From the NCBI GenBank assembly GCA_023101885.1, contig JALPQD010000090.1:1446598-1510597 (forward strand): DNA of 64,000 bases. Reading direction: 5' to 3'. This document shows positions 22,401 through 34,005 of the stretch, in pieces. Position 1 is the stretch's first letter, and each line of letters starts with the position of its first letter. The DNA comes from Typhlomys cinereus. Its lineage: Eukaryota > Chordata > Mammalia > Rodentia > Platacanthomyidae. The notes beneath the pieces are model-generated. The model saw only the letters and a program-made list of their open reading frames with translations, was not told the origin of the DNA and did no database searches. The position numbers and the translations under genes were made by a program.

Positions 22401-23554
22401 CTTATTTTTTTAAAAAATAAAATGGTACCCAGGACTATGGAATGCTGTGAGCGTTGACAACTGGCAAACGGTGATATTGCTTCCCAAGAAATGTGGCTTT
22501 GAGGTTGATAAGAGCTAGTGCTGCCCACAGAGACAGTGGGGGTCTTGAGAAGCCAAGATGATACAGATGGAGAAAGTTCTGGCCATGAAACATATTTGGA
22601 GGTATCTAGAAACATGCAGCTGAGTGATGCAGGGTCAACCATTCTGTTAAAATTTACCATACCCCTGTTAGCAATGTATTCTCACTTCTGCATGACTGGA
22701 AACTCCTCAGCTTTCCCCTAGATTTCTCCTACTCTAGGCCTTATTTCACTGGCCAGCAGGGAGTGTGTCTTTTCATCAGGAAGTGAAGAAGACTGGCACA
22801 ATGGTTAAAGAGGCCTGTGTGCAAACCCTGGTGATCTAATCTCACCTGCATTAAGACCCTATGACATGCCACCACCTACTCTCTCCCCTTGTCTTTCTCA
22901 GAAGTGAAGGAACAAATAAAGTAAGGTTGGAAAAATAACTACTCAGGTAGAGATGCTTGCCTAAAAGGCTGATGAACTGAATTACATGCCAAAAGCCAAC
23001 AAGTGAGAAAAAGAGAATTGACTCCTCCATGTGTGTGGTTTGATTGCATATTTTAGGTGTCTGTATTTGAAAACATGAGCACTCTATAAACCCTAACCCT
23101 TACTTGCTCAAAGATCAGCTGTTACTATGAGTCAGGTATCGGATATCAAAATACCACACAGGATGTTATTTAGGATGTGATAGAGAAGACAAAACAGTTA
23201 TTCCAAGTATTACTCACAATTAAGCACATGGCTATGGATAAGTTTTGGATATATCAAAAAAGAAAAGGAAAAAAAAAGAAAAACAGCCGAGTTCTCAGGA
23301 CTGAAGAAAAAAATCAACAATGACTTTGGCCCCTGTCAGTAAAACCTTCCATCAAAATAAAAAAAAAAAAAAACAAAACAGAAATTTTGGCTTCAGTATT
23401 TTATTGTACTAATATTTTACTGAGAAAGTTAAATTGGTTATAAAGCATCAAAGTACAATCTGAGTACTGGCAGTTGTCAGGCAAAGTGCTTATGTAAGAA
23501 TATCTGTGTGCAACAGTCATCCAAGGAGGCTCTAGGCTGAAAGAGGCTCTAGGT
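22401..23554. other. Sequence after the pol remnant, with a SINE-like segment
   Basis: 22420-22495 resembles 11492-11565. 22785-22930 has a tRNA-like head (ACTGGCACAATGGTTAAAGA) and may be an old SINE on the plus strand. A-rich stretches lie at 23255-23285 and 23350-23380. No gene is seen. Confidence 0.4.
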
Positions 23555-23623
23555 TGAAGAAGGAAATCACAATTCTTATATTTTTCCAGAGGAATAATAG
23601 AAAATATGTTATCCATTTAGCAA

Positions 23624-23674
<51 letters not shown>

Positions 23675-25105
23675 AGACCAAGGAAAATGAGAAAGTGTTT
23701 GCGGATCAGATGTGCTCTAGCTTCTTCATTATTTTCTCATTGGATAACTCAAAAATCTGGAACTATTTGTCATGATCTGAATTTTATGTCCATACATTAG
23801 GTCACTTTAGGATAAACACATTTTTATGTCAGAAGCTGAGCAGCAGACCCCAAACTGGAGAGGACAAAAGGCAGTCACAGTGGTCAAACAGACCCTGCTC
23901 CTCCCCTTCCCCACAGCCAGAGGAGTGATGCCGCACACCACAGTGGTCTCTGTTTTGGAAGCTATCCCTCCCCTCCATCTTTATTAGTTATTGGCATCAA
24001 ATCAACTGTGGTTCTCTGTGTCTCCCTCAAGTCGTGGTGTGTTTGTGTCCTTTGTTTGTGGCTGCGCATGGTTTAAGTGTTCTTTTTCCTCTGCTGTGAT
24101 GGATGGCTGTCCCACCTGGGGCTGAGGGCTCCACAGTTATCTATTCTCTGCCAACCACAATGCTTGCTAAGGGAGGCTTCTATGCTGGATGCTGTAAGCT
24201 GCACAGATCTGTAGGTTGTGCCAGTATCTGAAAAGAAGAATATGTGATGCCTGCTTTTTAAACATTGTCTCTATGATTCACTTCAAACATTACCTGTAAG
24301 TGCTGAAGAAATGCAATTGTGAATGTCCAGTGACCTTGCAGAGGGAGAGACCATAAACCAAACTCCCAAGATGCAGAGTCCTAGCCCTCTTTTCCTTGCC
24401 GTCCCAACCTCTGACACAGTGAACCCTGAGAGAAAGGAGGAGCTTCCACCTAGTTCTATCCTGCAGAGAACAACTCCAAAACCCTCCTGTCAGGGAGCCT
24501 GGTCTGGCAAAATCTCCCTGAGGAGGCAAGGTGCCCCTCTAATCCCGTCCTTGGCTCCAGAGTTTCCCATTCCCAAGAGAAGCTGTGCCAGCTCTTATTG
24601 GAGAATACCAGAGATCCTCACAGAAAACTTTTTATTTTGCAATGTAAACTTTACTTTCTTCCTCAGACCTGTGTAACTCACCCTCCTTATCCCCTGCTGA
24701 TCTCCTCTTACCAAATCCCAAACTACTGCATTGGTACTAGAAATTTAGTGACTGAGGATCCAGCTTCTATAGTGCCCAAATCTCGGTGTGTGGGTCCTTG
24801 GTCTCCTCTCCAACTGTTAATCACTCATCCCTTTCCTTGTCTTATTCATTTCACTGCTGGGGTATTCAAATTTTGGCTGCTGCACCTTTTGTTGACATTG
24901 ATGTTTGGCCTTAGTCGCACAGGGTCCACCTGGGTCTTTGCTGGTACATGGGTCGGTCTTATCACACATGAAGGTAATTATATATTAACTATTACATGTT
25001 ACATGTAATTATATAGTAACTATTACACCTGAGTTAGTAATACTTAAACATACAGGGGTCGACATCATAGTTGCAAGCTGAGCTTTGGTCACATCTTTGA
25101 AGAAT
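23555..25105 (+). repeat. Direct duplication, copy 2 (LTR-like content)
   Basis: Collinear with 12815-14400, with substitutions and small indels. It carries the counterpart of the possible leucine-tRNA primer site (TGGTACTAGAA at 24732-24742) and a longer CA microsatellite. It ends where a minus-strand L1 begins at about 25113. Confidence 0.65.
23636..23672. repeat. (CA)n microsatellite
   Basis: A CA run at the same place in the duplicated unit as 12878-12904. Confidence 0.9.
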
Positions 25106-25112
25106 TGATAGT

Positions 25113-26690
25113 TTTTTATATATATATTTCTTCCACTCAAACAAAGTTGATAAGTATCTCATTCCGCTCCTCTCTCTACCCCTCTCTGAATCTCCTTGCT
25201 TTCCCCCTTCCTCCCTTTTTCCCAGTGCTCCCTCCCTCCCCCCATTCTTGGAGCATCCTTTAGTGTGCATGTCAAACTTCCCTCCGGGTCCTCCTCTCTA
25301 ATGAGGTGTACGGACTCAGTAGCATTGCCTAGAGCTCTTTTTTGTATTCCCCTTTAGTATGGGAACACTATTGTGATTGTTAATCCCTTGCCTCTAAGGA
25401 TCATAGTGCCTGAGACCCATGCTAGACTTTGGGAGTTCAATGACATGTTGGTCATTGTGCAGGTCATGCAAAGTCCTATTATGATTACTTCGATTACTTG
25501 TATGGAGTATCATGCATATCGTTGCTCTTCCCCATCTTTAGGCTCTCACAATCTTACCACCCCTTCTTCCACAAATTTCCATGAGCTTCAGGATGGGGAG
25601 AGATTAGGCTTGCCTGGTTCCAGGTAGTTGATATAAAGTGTCTAATTTTCTGAATTGATTTTTTTTTTCAGTTTTGCTGCTCTTGCACCACCTTTGGTTC
25701 CATTCTGATGGGTATTGGATATCATCCCCTGGCCAGATATGAAATGCTGTTAACATAGAGTCTTATTATATAAGAGTAGATTCAAAAGTAGATGAAATAA
25801 GAGTAGGAGACTGCTGGGGGGGTCAGTCTCCCATTTGCAGGATGGTTACCTTCTATCTGCCAGACTCTATGCCTTGCCTTTCTGGTGAGATCATACCCTA
25901 TCAGACGCAAGAGACCAGTAAGGAGAGTCTGCAAGCCCAACCAGATGTCTCATTACTTACTTGCAGTCCTTGGTGGTGGCCTATTTTCTCTGCTGTACCA
26001 TGATCCCCTCTCTCCTTGCTTCTGGCAGGGTCCTTCTTCCCCTTCCCTCCCTGCTTGTAATCTTTGCAATTACTGTAGCTACTATAGAGATTTATCTTTG
26101 AGTGTTTCACTAAGTGGGTTTGGTATGAGGATCCACCTATTAAGGGGTACATACAGCATTTAATTTTCTGTGTCTGGGATACTTCACTCAATATAATATT
26201 TTCTAATTCTATCCATTTCCCAGCAAATTTCATTAATTCATCATTTTTGATAGATGAGTAGTATTCCATTGTATAAATGTACCACATATTTTATCTACTC
26301 GTAAACTGTTGGGCAATTGGGTTGATTCCATGACTTTGCTTTTGTAAACAGCGCTGCTATGAACATGGTTGTGCTTGTGCTATTGAGGTGAATTTTTGCT
26401 GTATGGGGGATTATTCCCAATAGTGGAATTGCAGGGTCATATGGCATTTCAATCTTTAACTTTTGGCTCGCCAGAGTGGTTGTATAAGCCTGCATTCCCA
26501 CCAGCAATATAGGAGAGTTCCCTTGTCTTCACATCCCCTCCAGCATTTTGTCTTGCTTGTATTGCCATCCTGGCCAGGGTGAAATGATATCTCAGGGAGG
26601 TTTTGTTTTGCATTTCCCTGATGGCTAAGGATCCTGAGCATTTTGAAGGTGTTTGTTAGACATTTAATTTTGTCCCTGGTAAAGTTTCTT
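25113..26690 (-). mobile_element. L1 3' portion (3' UTR and end of ORF2), interrupted
   Basis: A reversed A-tail at 25113-25130 and the C-rich complement of the G-tract (25145-25245) lead through the 3' UTR into the ORF2 C-terminus (WYIYTMEYYSSIKNDE and [12 protein letters not shown] on the minus strand, 26200-26480). Stops and frameshifts are present. The element is cut near 26690 by the 3' end of another L1 in the same orientation. Its remaining 5' part may be missing or may be the L1 beginning at 34006. Confidence 0.85.
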
Positions 26691-29600
26691 TTCTTTTTTT
26701 TTATTAAAAATTTAATTATACATTTTAAAATTTTTTACCAGTTCCCTCCCTCCCCTCTCCTCCCCCTCCCCTTCCCCCAGTGCCTCCCCCCCAATTCCCA
26801 GAGAGTCCTTTATTGTGTACGCCTAACTCTCCTCTGGGTCCTCCTCTCCGATGACATATAAGGACCCAGTGGCATTTCCATAAGCCCTTTCTCTTGTTCC
26901 CCTTAAGCATAAGATCACTACTATGGCTGTCAATCCCTTGCCTCCAGGGGTCCCGGTGCCCTTAACAGATGCTAGACTTTATGAGGGCAACAGTGCGCTG
27001 GACATTGCGCAGGGCATGCAAAGTCCCATTATGATTGCTTTGGCCCCAACTATTGTTGAGAATCTTGCAAATCGTTGCTCCTCCCATCCTTGTGCTCTTA
27101 CAATCTTACCGCCCCCTCTTCCGCAATTGTCCCTGAGCTCCAGGATGGGAGAGATTAGGCTGTCCTAGTTCTATGTGATTGATATAGAGTCTCTGAAGTT
27201 CTGGATTGTGGTTTGTTGATTTTCTTTTGCAGTTTTGCTGCTCCTGCAATTCCCTTCACTCCATTCTGCTGGGCACTGTATGTCACCCCCTGGCCAGAGA
27301 CAAAAAGCTGTTAAACTGGAGTCTTGTTGTAATAGCACATTCAAGGGTAGATGTAATAAGAGTAGGAAACCTCAGTGAGGGTGGGGTCCATCACCCATTT
27401 TGCAAATGATTACTTTTTATCTGCTAGACTATATGCCCTCCCCTTCTGGTGAGATCAGGAAAGAACGTCTGTGAACTTAACCAGGTTCTCATTACTTACT
27501 TGCAGACCTTGATGGAGGCCTATTTTCTCTGCTGTAACATGGTCTCCTCTCTCCTTGTTTCTGGTGTGGCCCTCCTAACCCATCTCTCTTGTTCATAATC
27601 CTTGCAATTACTGTGTTACATAGGTTTACTTTTGAGTGTCTCAATGTGGGCTGGGTGAGTTTGGTACTAGGAGCCACCTATTAGGGAGTACATACGGTGC
27701 TTAATTTTCTGGGTTTGGGATACTTCACTTAATATAATTCTTTCTAATGACATCCATTTCCCAGCAAATTCCAGTAATTCATCATTTTTGATGGCTGAGT
27801 AGTACTCCATTGTATAGATGTACCACAGTTTCCTTATCCACTCGTCAACTGTTGGACATTTAGGTTGATTCCATGACTTTGCTATTGTAAACAGTGCTGC
27901 TATGAACATGGTCGAGCTTGTGCTATCGAGGCGAACCTCTGCTGCATGGGGGGTTATTCCCAAAAGTGGGATAGCAGGGTCATACGGCATTTCAATCTTT
28001 AATTTCTTTAAGAATCTCCAGACGGCTCGCCAGAGTGGCTGTATGAGCCTGCATTCCCACCAACAATGTAGGAGAGTTCCCCTCTCTCCACATCCTCTCC
28101 AGCATTTGTCAGTTGTTTGTATTGTGGATTTTTGCCATCCTGACCGGGGTGAGATGATATCTCAGGGAAGTTTTGATTTGCATTTCCCTGATGGCGAAGG
28201 AAGTGGAGCATTTTTTAAGATAATTGTCAGACATTTTATTTCATCCCTGGTAAAGTTTCTTTGAAGTTCCAGGGCCCATTTTTTAATTGGGCCAGTGTTT
28301 TCCTTGGAGTTTAATTTTCTAAGTTCTTTGTGCACTCTGGACAGTAGAGCTCTGTCAGATATGTGGTTAGTGAAGATTTTCTCCCCATTCTGTGGGTTGC
28401 CTTTGAGCTCGTGTGACAATCTCTTTATCTGAACAGAAGCTCTTTAATTTCACCAGATCCCAACTGTTGAGAGTTGGTAGCAGTGACTGTGCCATTGGAT
28501 GTCTGTTTAGGAAGTGTTGGCCTAGCCCAATCAGCTCGAGGGAGTTCCCTATCCTTTCAACTATGGTTTTTAAAGTCTCTGGCCTGATATCAAGGTCCTT
28601 GATCCATTTGGAATTAAGTCTTGTACATGGTGACAAGTACGGGTCCAGCTTTAATCTTCTGCATGTGGAGATTCAGTTTTGCCAGCACCATTTGTGGAAG
28701 ATGCTGTTCTTTTTCCATTGGATTCTTTGGGCCCCTTTGTCAAAGACCAAATGGCTGTAACTTTGTGGGCTTATATCTGGGTCTTCAATCCTTATCCATT
28801 GATCTGTGTGTCTATTTTGGAGCAAGTACCAGGCTGTCTTTATAAACTATGGATTTGTAGTATAGACTTAGGTTTGGTATGGTAATACCTCCAGCTGTGT
28901 TTTTGTTACTCAGGATTGTTTTGCTATCCTGGGTCTTTTGTGCCTCCATATGAACTTTGAGATTGTTTGGTCAACTTCTTTGAAGAATTGCTTTGGGATT
29001 TTGATTGGTATAGCATTGAATCTGTATATTGCCTTTGGTAGGATGGTCATTTTTACAATGTTGATTCTGCCAATCCAGGAACAAGGGAGGTCTTTCCACC
29101 TTCTGGTGTCTTCTGCAATTTCTTTCTTTAGGGTTTTAAAATTTTCATTGTAAAGGTCTTTTACCTCCTTAGTTAGGTTTATACAAGGTATTCATTTTTT
29201 TAGGGGTTATAGTAAATGGCATGGTTTCTCTCAAGGCTTTTTCACTTCTTTCATTCTGGGCATATAGGAAGGCCTCTGATTTTGCACATTTATTTTGTAT
29301 CCTGCCACCCTGCTGAACTTCTCAATAGTTACAGGAGCTTCCTGGTGGAGTTTTTGGGATCACTCAGGTATAAGATCATGTCATCTGCAAATAGGGATAG
29401 CTTGATTCTTCCTTGCAGATTTGACTCCCTCTTATGTCCCTTTATTGTCTTATGGCTTCAGCTAAGACTTCAAGTACAATATTGAATAGAAGTGGTGAGA
29501 GTGGACAGCCTTGTCTAGTTCCTGATCGAAGTGGGAATGCTTCCAATTGTTCCCCATTGAGCATAATCCTTGCTGTGGGCTTGTTGTATACAGCTTTTAT

Positions 29601-31927
29601 TATATTGATAAAGGTTCCTTCCATTCCTACTGTCTCTAGCGTTTTGATCATAAAAGGCTGTTGGATCTTGTCAAAAGCTTTTTCTGCATCTATCGAGAGT
29701 ATCATGTGGTCTTGGACTTTGGACTGGTTTACATGATGAATTACATTTATTGATTTGCGTATGTTGAACCAACCTTGTGTGCCGGGGATGAAGCCTACTT
29801 GGTCCCCATGAATGATCTTTTTAATATGTTTTTGAATCCGATTTGCTAAGATTTTGTTGAGAATCTTTGCGTCTGTGTTCATCAGGGGAGATTGGCCTAC
29901 GGTCGAGTTTTCTTTTTTTACGTGAATCTTTATTAGGTTTTGAGGGGATTAAACCGATATTAGCTTCGTAGGAAGGGAATTTTGTTTTAGTGTTCCTTCC
30001 TTTGCTATTTTATGGCAACAATTAAGGAGTATTGGTGTATTCACTCCTTACAGTCTGGTAGAACTCTGTTGCTGTAATACATCTGGTCCATCCAGGACAT
30101 TTTTTGTGGGAAGATTCGAGATTACTTCCTCAATTCCTTATAGTTATAGGACTATTTAAATAATTCACAATTCTGATTCAATTAGGTAAGTTGTGTTACT
30201 TAGAACTTCATCCATCCTATTTTGGTTGTCAACCTTCACAGCGTATATGTTTTTGAAATATGATGTATAATTTTCTGGATTTCTTGGGTATCAGTAGTGA
30301 TAACTCCATGTTCCTTTCTAATTTGTTTAATTTGGGTTTTCTCTCTCTGCTTTGTTAGTTTAGCTAGGGGTGTTATCAATCTTGTTGATTTTTCAAAGAA
30401 CCAGCTCTTTGATTGGTTGATTTTTCTATCGTTTTCTTAGTCTGATTTCAGAATTTCTCCCCTTAATTTTGTAATCTATTCTATTATAATGATTTGGGAT
30501 CAGTTGCTCTAGTTTATCTAAAGCTTTAGCTTCATTGTTAAGTTGTTTATTTGACGTTTCCATATTTTTTTGAGTGGGCACTAAGATCTTGAAAATTAAC
30601 TATGTTAGACAAAAGCTTTAATTGCTAAGTCACAGAGGACTTTGTTTAGTGTATTTTTAATTTTTTCGTTCACTTCAGCGCAATCTTGAATTTACTTTTA
30701 ATTTATTCCTGAATCCAGTCTCTTCAGAATTCATGTGTTAAGTTTCCAGGCGTTAGTGATTTTCTCTTGTTTGTTGTGTTGTTGGTATGTCAGCTTTAGG
30801 ACAGGGGCTGGGATGATATGGGCACAGGTGTAGAATTTAAACTTGATTGTAAGGGTATGAGTCATTTTTGTGGCCCAATCATGTGTCTAGTTTGAGAACA
30901 GTTCAGTGTCTCGTGCTGCTGAGAGAAATGTGGTATTCTTGGTTGAGTGGGTGGAATAAGGTCGATAGAGATCTGTAAGGTACCTTTCTTTCAGGTTTGA
31001 TTAGTCCAAAGTGTCTCTGTAAGCTTTGACCTGTTGATCTATCCCATGTAGGAGAGGGGCGGTGTTGAAGTCCCCAAGAATTATCGTTTGGGGGTTGATT
31101 TCTTGCTAGACGGTGTAGTGTTTTCTTAAGGAATTTGGCGGCGGACCGTATGGGTGCATATATGTTCAGCATTGTGAAGTCTCCTGGGACTTGTAACCTC
31201 TGACTAAAATGTCGATCCATACGTGTCTCTTATATTTTTTTTGGTTTGAAATCCACTTTTTCTGATCGCATTAATGGTATTACCCTGCTGTTTTCTGCTT
31301 CCATTGCTTGTCGAATTGTTGAACCGCCTTTTATTTTAGCGTGTGCCTCTCTTTGTTGTCGAGATGGTTCTGCAGGAACAGATGATGGATTTGTGATTTT
31401 AATCCCGTTTGTAATCGTGTCTCTTGATTGTGTGAATTAGTCCATTACATTCGTGTTATTAATGGAGGAAGAACTATTGTTAATTCAGACATTATTATGT
31501 TTAGTAGCTTTTATAAGTATAAGTATATTGCTCGCTTTTAATGGTGTTATACTTGCCTTCTGTTCTCCTGGATATGCCTGTTTTTTTCTTCACGCTTTGA
31601 GTATCATTTCTAGCATGTTTTTGAAGGCTGGTTGGTGTGCCTGTATCCCTTCCTTAAAGTTGTCTTTTGCTGGAAAACTTTTTTCTTTCTCCTCGATATG
31701 ACTGATAGTTGTGCAGGGTTTAAATCAGCCGGGTTGACATTTTTTCACTCATCAATACTTGAAGTATGTCTCTCCAAGCTCTTCTTGCTTAACTGTTTCG
31801 ACTGAGAAGTAATTTGATTTTAATAGGTTGCCTTTCAACGTGGACTGTTTTTTCTCCCTGAAGCTCGCCAGTTCTCTATCTTGAATGTGGCGGTGTTAGT
31901 GTTTTAACTATATTTGCCGCTGGTTGC
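26691..31927 (-). mobile_element. Long L1, 3' UTR through ORF2 into ORF1, truncated at a gap
   Basis: The reversed tail and 3' UTR (26691-27660) are followed by ORF2. Its C-terminus is at 27667-27990, the reverse-transcriptase region at about 29442-29882 (including [12 protein letters not shown] and [13 protein letters not shown]), and endonuclease-derived sequence is near 30900-31220. ORF1-like sequence runs to 31927. ORF2 has many stops. From about 29900 to 31927 small indels become very dense compared with the sister L1 at 34006-38462. The element stops at the N gap, so its 5' UTR is absent. Confidence 0.85.
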
Positions 31928-31952
31928 NNNNNNNNNNNNNNNNNNNNNNNNN
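31928..31952. other. Assembly gap (25 N)
   Basis: Exactly 25 unknown bases. L1 sequence is on the left and ERV-related sequence on the right, so the true join between them is unknown. Confidence 1.
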
Positions 31953-32325
31953 AGGCCTATTTTGCACATTGGATGTGTACTGCAATTGACAAGTTAGCTA
32001 GACCAGAGAGATTTTTCCATTGGGCAGGAGTCATGCATATGGTGGAGAAGACAGGTTGGCATCAGCACCAGGCATGGCAGAGTGACTTTCGGGGGCGTGG
32101 CAGGATGTTCAAAGGCCATAGGTGCCTGTAGTGTGGTCTCGATGATGGAGGCTGCTGAAAGATGCTGATCAAACATTTAAGCAATATAGTTATTAAAAGA
32201 ACAATTTTTCTAGATGTTAGGTCAAACCCAGATTGACTCCATCTAGGTAAGGTATCAATCAGGCCTATAAGGATCACAGTTAACATCTTCCTTGAGCACA
32301 CTGTGGATAGTTTTCTAACAGAAAG
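31953..32325 (-). repeat. Inverted copy of ERV-internal sequence (left arm)
   Basis: Reverse complement of about 32940-33305, with scattered substitutions, including the CTATCCAC...TGTGCTCAAGG block and the CTGCCACGCCCCC block. It lies directly beside the N gap. The sequence is probably internal ERV sequence, because its plus-strand partner lies upstream of a polypurine tract and LTR. No coding frame is intact. Confidence 0.7.
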
Positions 32326-32939
32326 TTAGGTGGACAGGCTTCCCAGTGTCTTTGGAACCTCAATTTGCGTTGTCCTTTTTAAAATTTAAAATTTAAAGAT
32401 TGATGGTAAATAATACCAACCCCAGATATTGGTGCGGGCTTATTCCCCTTTTTGTTTTTGTAATTGGGCCTTTAAATATTGGTGATTCTTTTAACAATGG
32501 TTGTGCTCTAGATCGATTTCAATCTACAGTCTCTTTTCCAGTGAAGCCCTCTGTGGCACCTAGGGCATGGAGTTGTAGGGGTTAGCCCCTCCTACTCCTC
32601 CTCCTTTTCCTTCCTCACCCTGGGGACACTCCCTCCTGAAATGCTCCACCTGGCCACAAGGAAAACAAACTCCATTGTTTCCCCTCCCCTCTTGGCCCTG
32701 AAGGCTGGGTGTTGGACAGTCCCTTTGTGCCTAGGGAGTGTCCCTAGGGCTAGGAAGAGAAGCCAGGGAAGCTATGGGAAGAAGATTCAGATTGTGTCTT
32801 CCCTGATTTGGATTCTGGCAAGGAATCTTAAATTCTATCCACAGGAGTATCCTCATGAAGAAGACCCAAAAGAATCATCACCAGACTAACAAGCCAAACC
32901 AAGCGTACAAAAAGCCCTTGGGGCAGCTTTCTTTGCTTT
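32326..32939 (+). other. Spacer of the ERV inverted pair, possible ERV internal DNA
   Basis: Proline- and basic-residue-rich short frames (32641-32889) could derive from gag nucleocapsid or pro, but no zinc-finger spacing is convincing. I treat it as probable ERV internal sequence by position only. Confidence 0.35.
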
Positions 32940-33579
32940 TCTCTTTCAGAAACTATCCACCATGTGCTCAAGGAAGATGTTAACTGTGATCCTTATAGGC
33001 TTGATTGATACCTTGCCTGGATGGAGTCCATCTGGGTTGACCTAACATCAAAAAAAAAAATTGTTCTTTTAATAACTATTGCTTAAGTGTTTTCTCAGCA
33101 TATCTTTCAGCAGTGCTCCATCATCAAGACCATGGTACAGGCATCTATGGCCTTTGACACCCTGCCACGCCCCCAAAAGTCACTGGCTGACATGCCTGAT
33201 GCTGATGCCAAACTGTCTTCTCCGCCATATGCATGACATCTGCCCATGGAAAAATCTCTCCAGTCTAGCTAACTTGTCAAGTGCAGGATATGTCCAATGT
33301 GCGATAAGGCCTTTAAATATGGCTCAAACCCCAAGGTTGGTAAAGTCAACCTCATACAGAGGACTGGTAGCCAGAGATGGACAAGTGGAAAACCAGCCAT
33401 GGATCAACCTAAGACAGGACTTGTTACTATTATACCTGGAGACTACAAGATCCCATGATGGGTCAGACCAGGGTGGGAGGTTTTTTCACGCCTAATACAG
33501 GCACCTGTCACTCAAGACCATTTGGTCAGCTCAGTCACAGGTAGCCTCCTGGACCATCTCATACAAAAACAAAAGGGGG
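32940..33579 (+). mobile_element. ERV internal 3' region ending in a polypurine tract
   Basis: Sequence on the 5' side of the plus-strand LTR. It ends with an A/G run at 33565-33579 (AAAAACAAAAGGGGG), the expected place and composition for a polypurine tract three bases before the LTR start. Its first part (to about 33305) is repeated inverted at 31953-32325. Frames are broken and no protein domain is recognised. Confidence 0.6.
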
Positions 33580-33582
33580 ATA

Positions 33583-34003
33583 TGTTGGGCCCTGCCCAGG
33601 ATTTGCCCCAGGGCCATGGCCAAAGCACATGGGACTAAAGATGGTGCTGAGGGCAAGGGTCTTGGGCATAACCTCATCACTTCACAGAGAGCCCTAATTG
33701 GCTTCAGGTATCTACCTGCCCCCCTGTGCTGAGTGACATTGAACTTGACCATTAGCACCTGTAGGATGTCTTGACCTTGTGATACAATTGGATGCCTGTT
33801 TGTGCCTTGGAGGCCTTTATCTATAAAAGTTCCTTCCCCCTCCCCCCCAATAAAGAGAGATCTGCTTCTGACAATCTCCCTGTCCTTTGCCGAGTCTCTG
33901 AGGATAGATGCGGAGGTGGGGATGACTGGAACCTGTTTCATCACAGCCAGCAGCTGTGTGTGTGAGTGAGTGAGTGAATGTGTGAGTGGGAAACTGGTTC
34001 CCA
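33583..34003 (+). mobile_element. ERV 3' LTR, plus strand
   Basis: Starts TGTTGGGCCCTGCCCAGG immediately after a polypurine tract. It contains a TATA box (TATAAAA, 33832-33838) and a polyadenylation signal (AATAAA, 33849-33854), followed by a late segment rich in GTGAGTGA units. It shares its start and several blocks with the minus-strand LTR at 15270-15617. The 3' end is approximate: L1 sequence resumes at about 34006. Confidence 0.8.
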
Positions 34004-34005
34004 CA

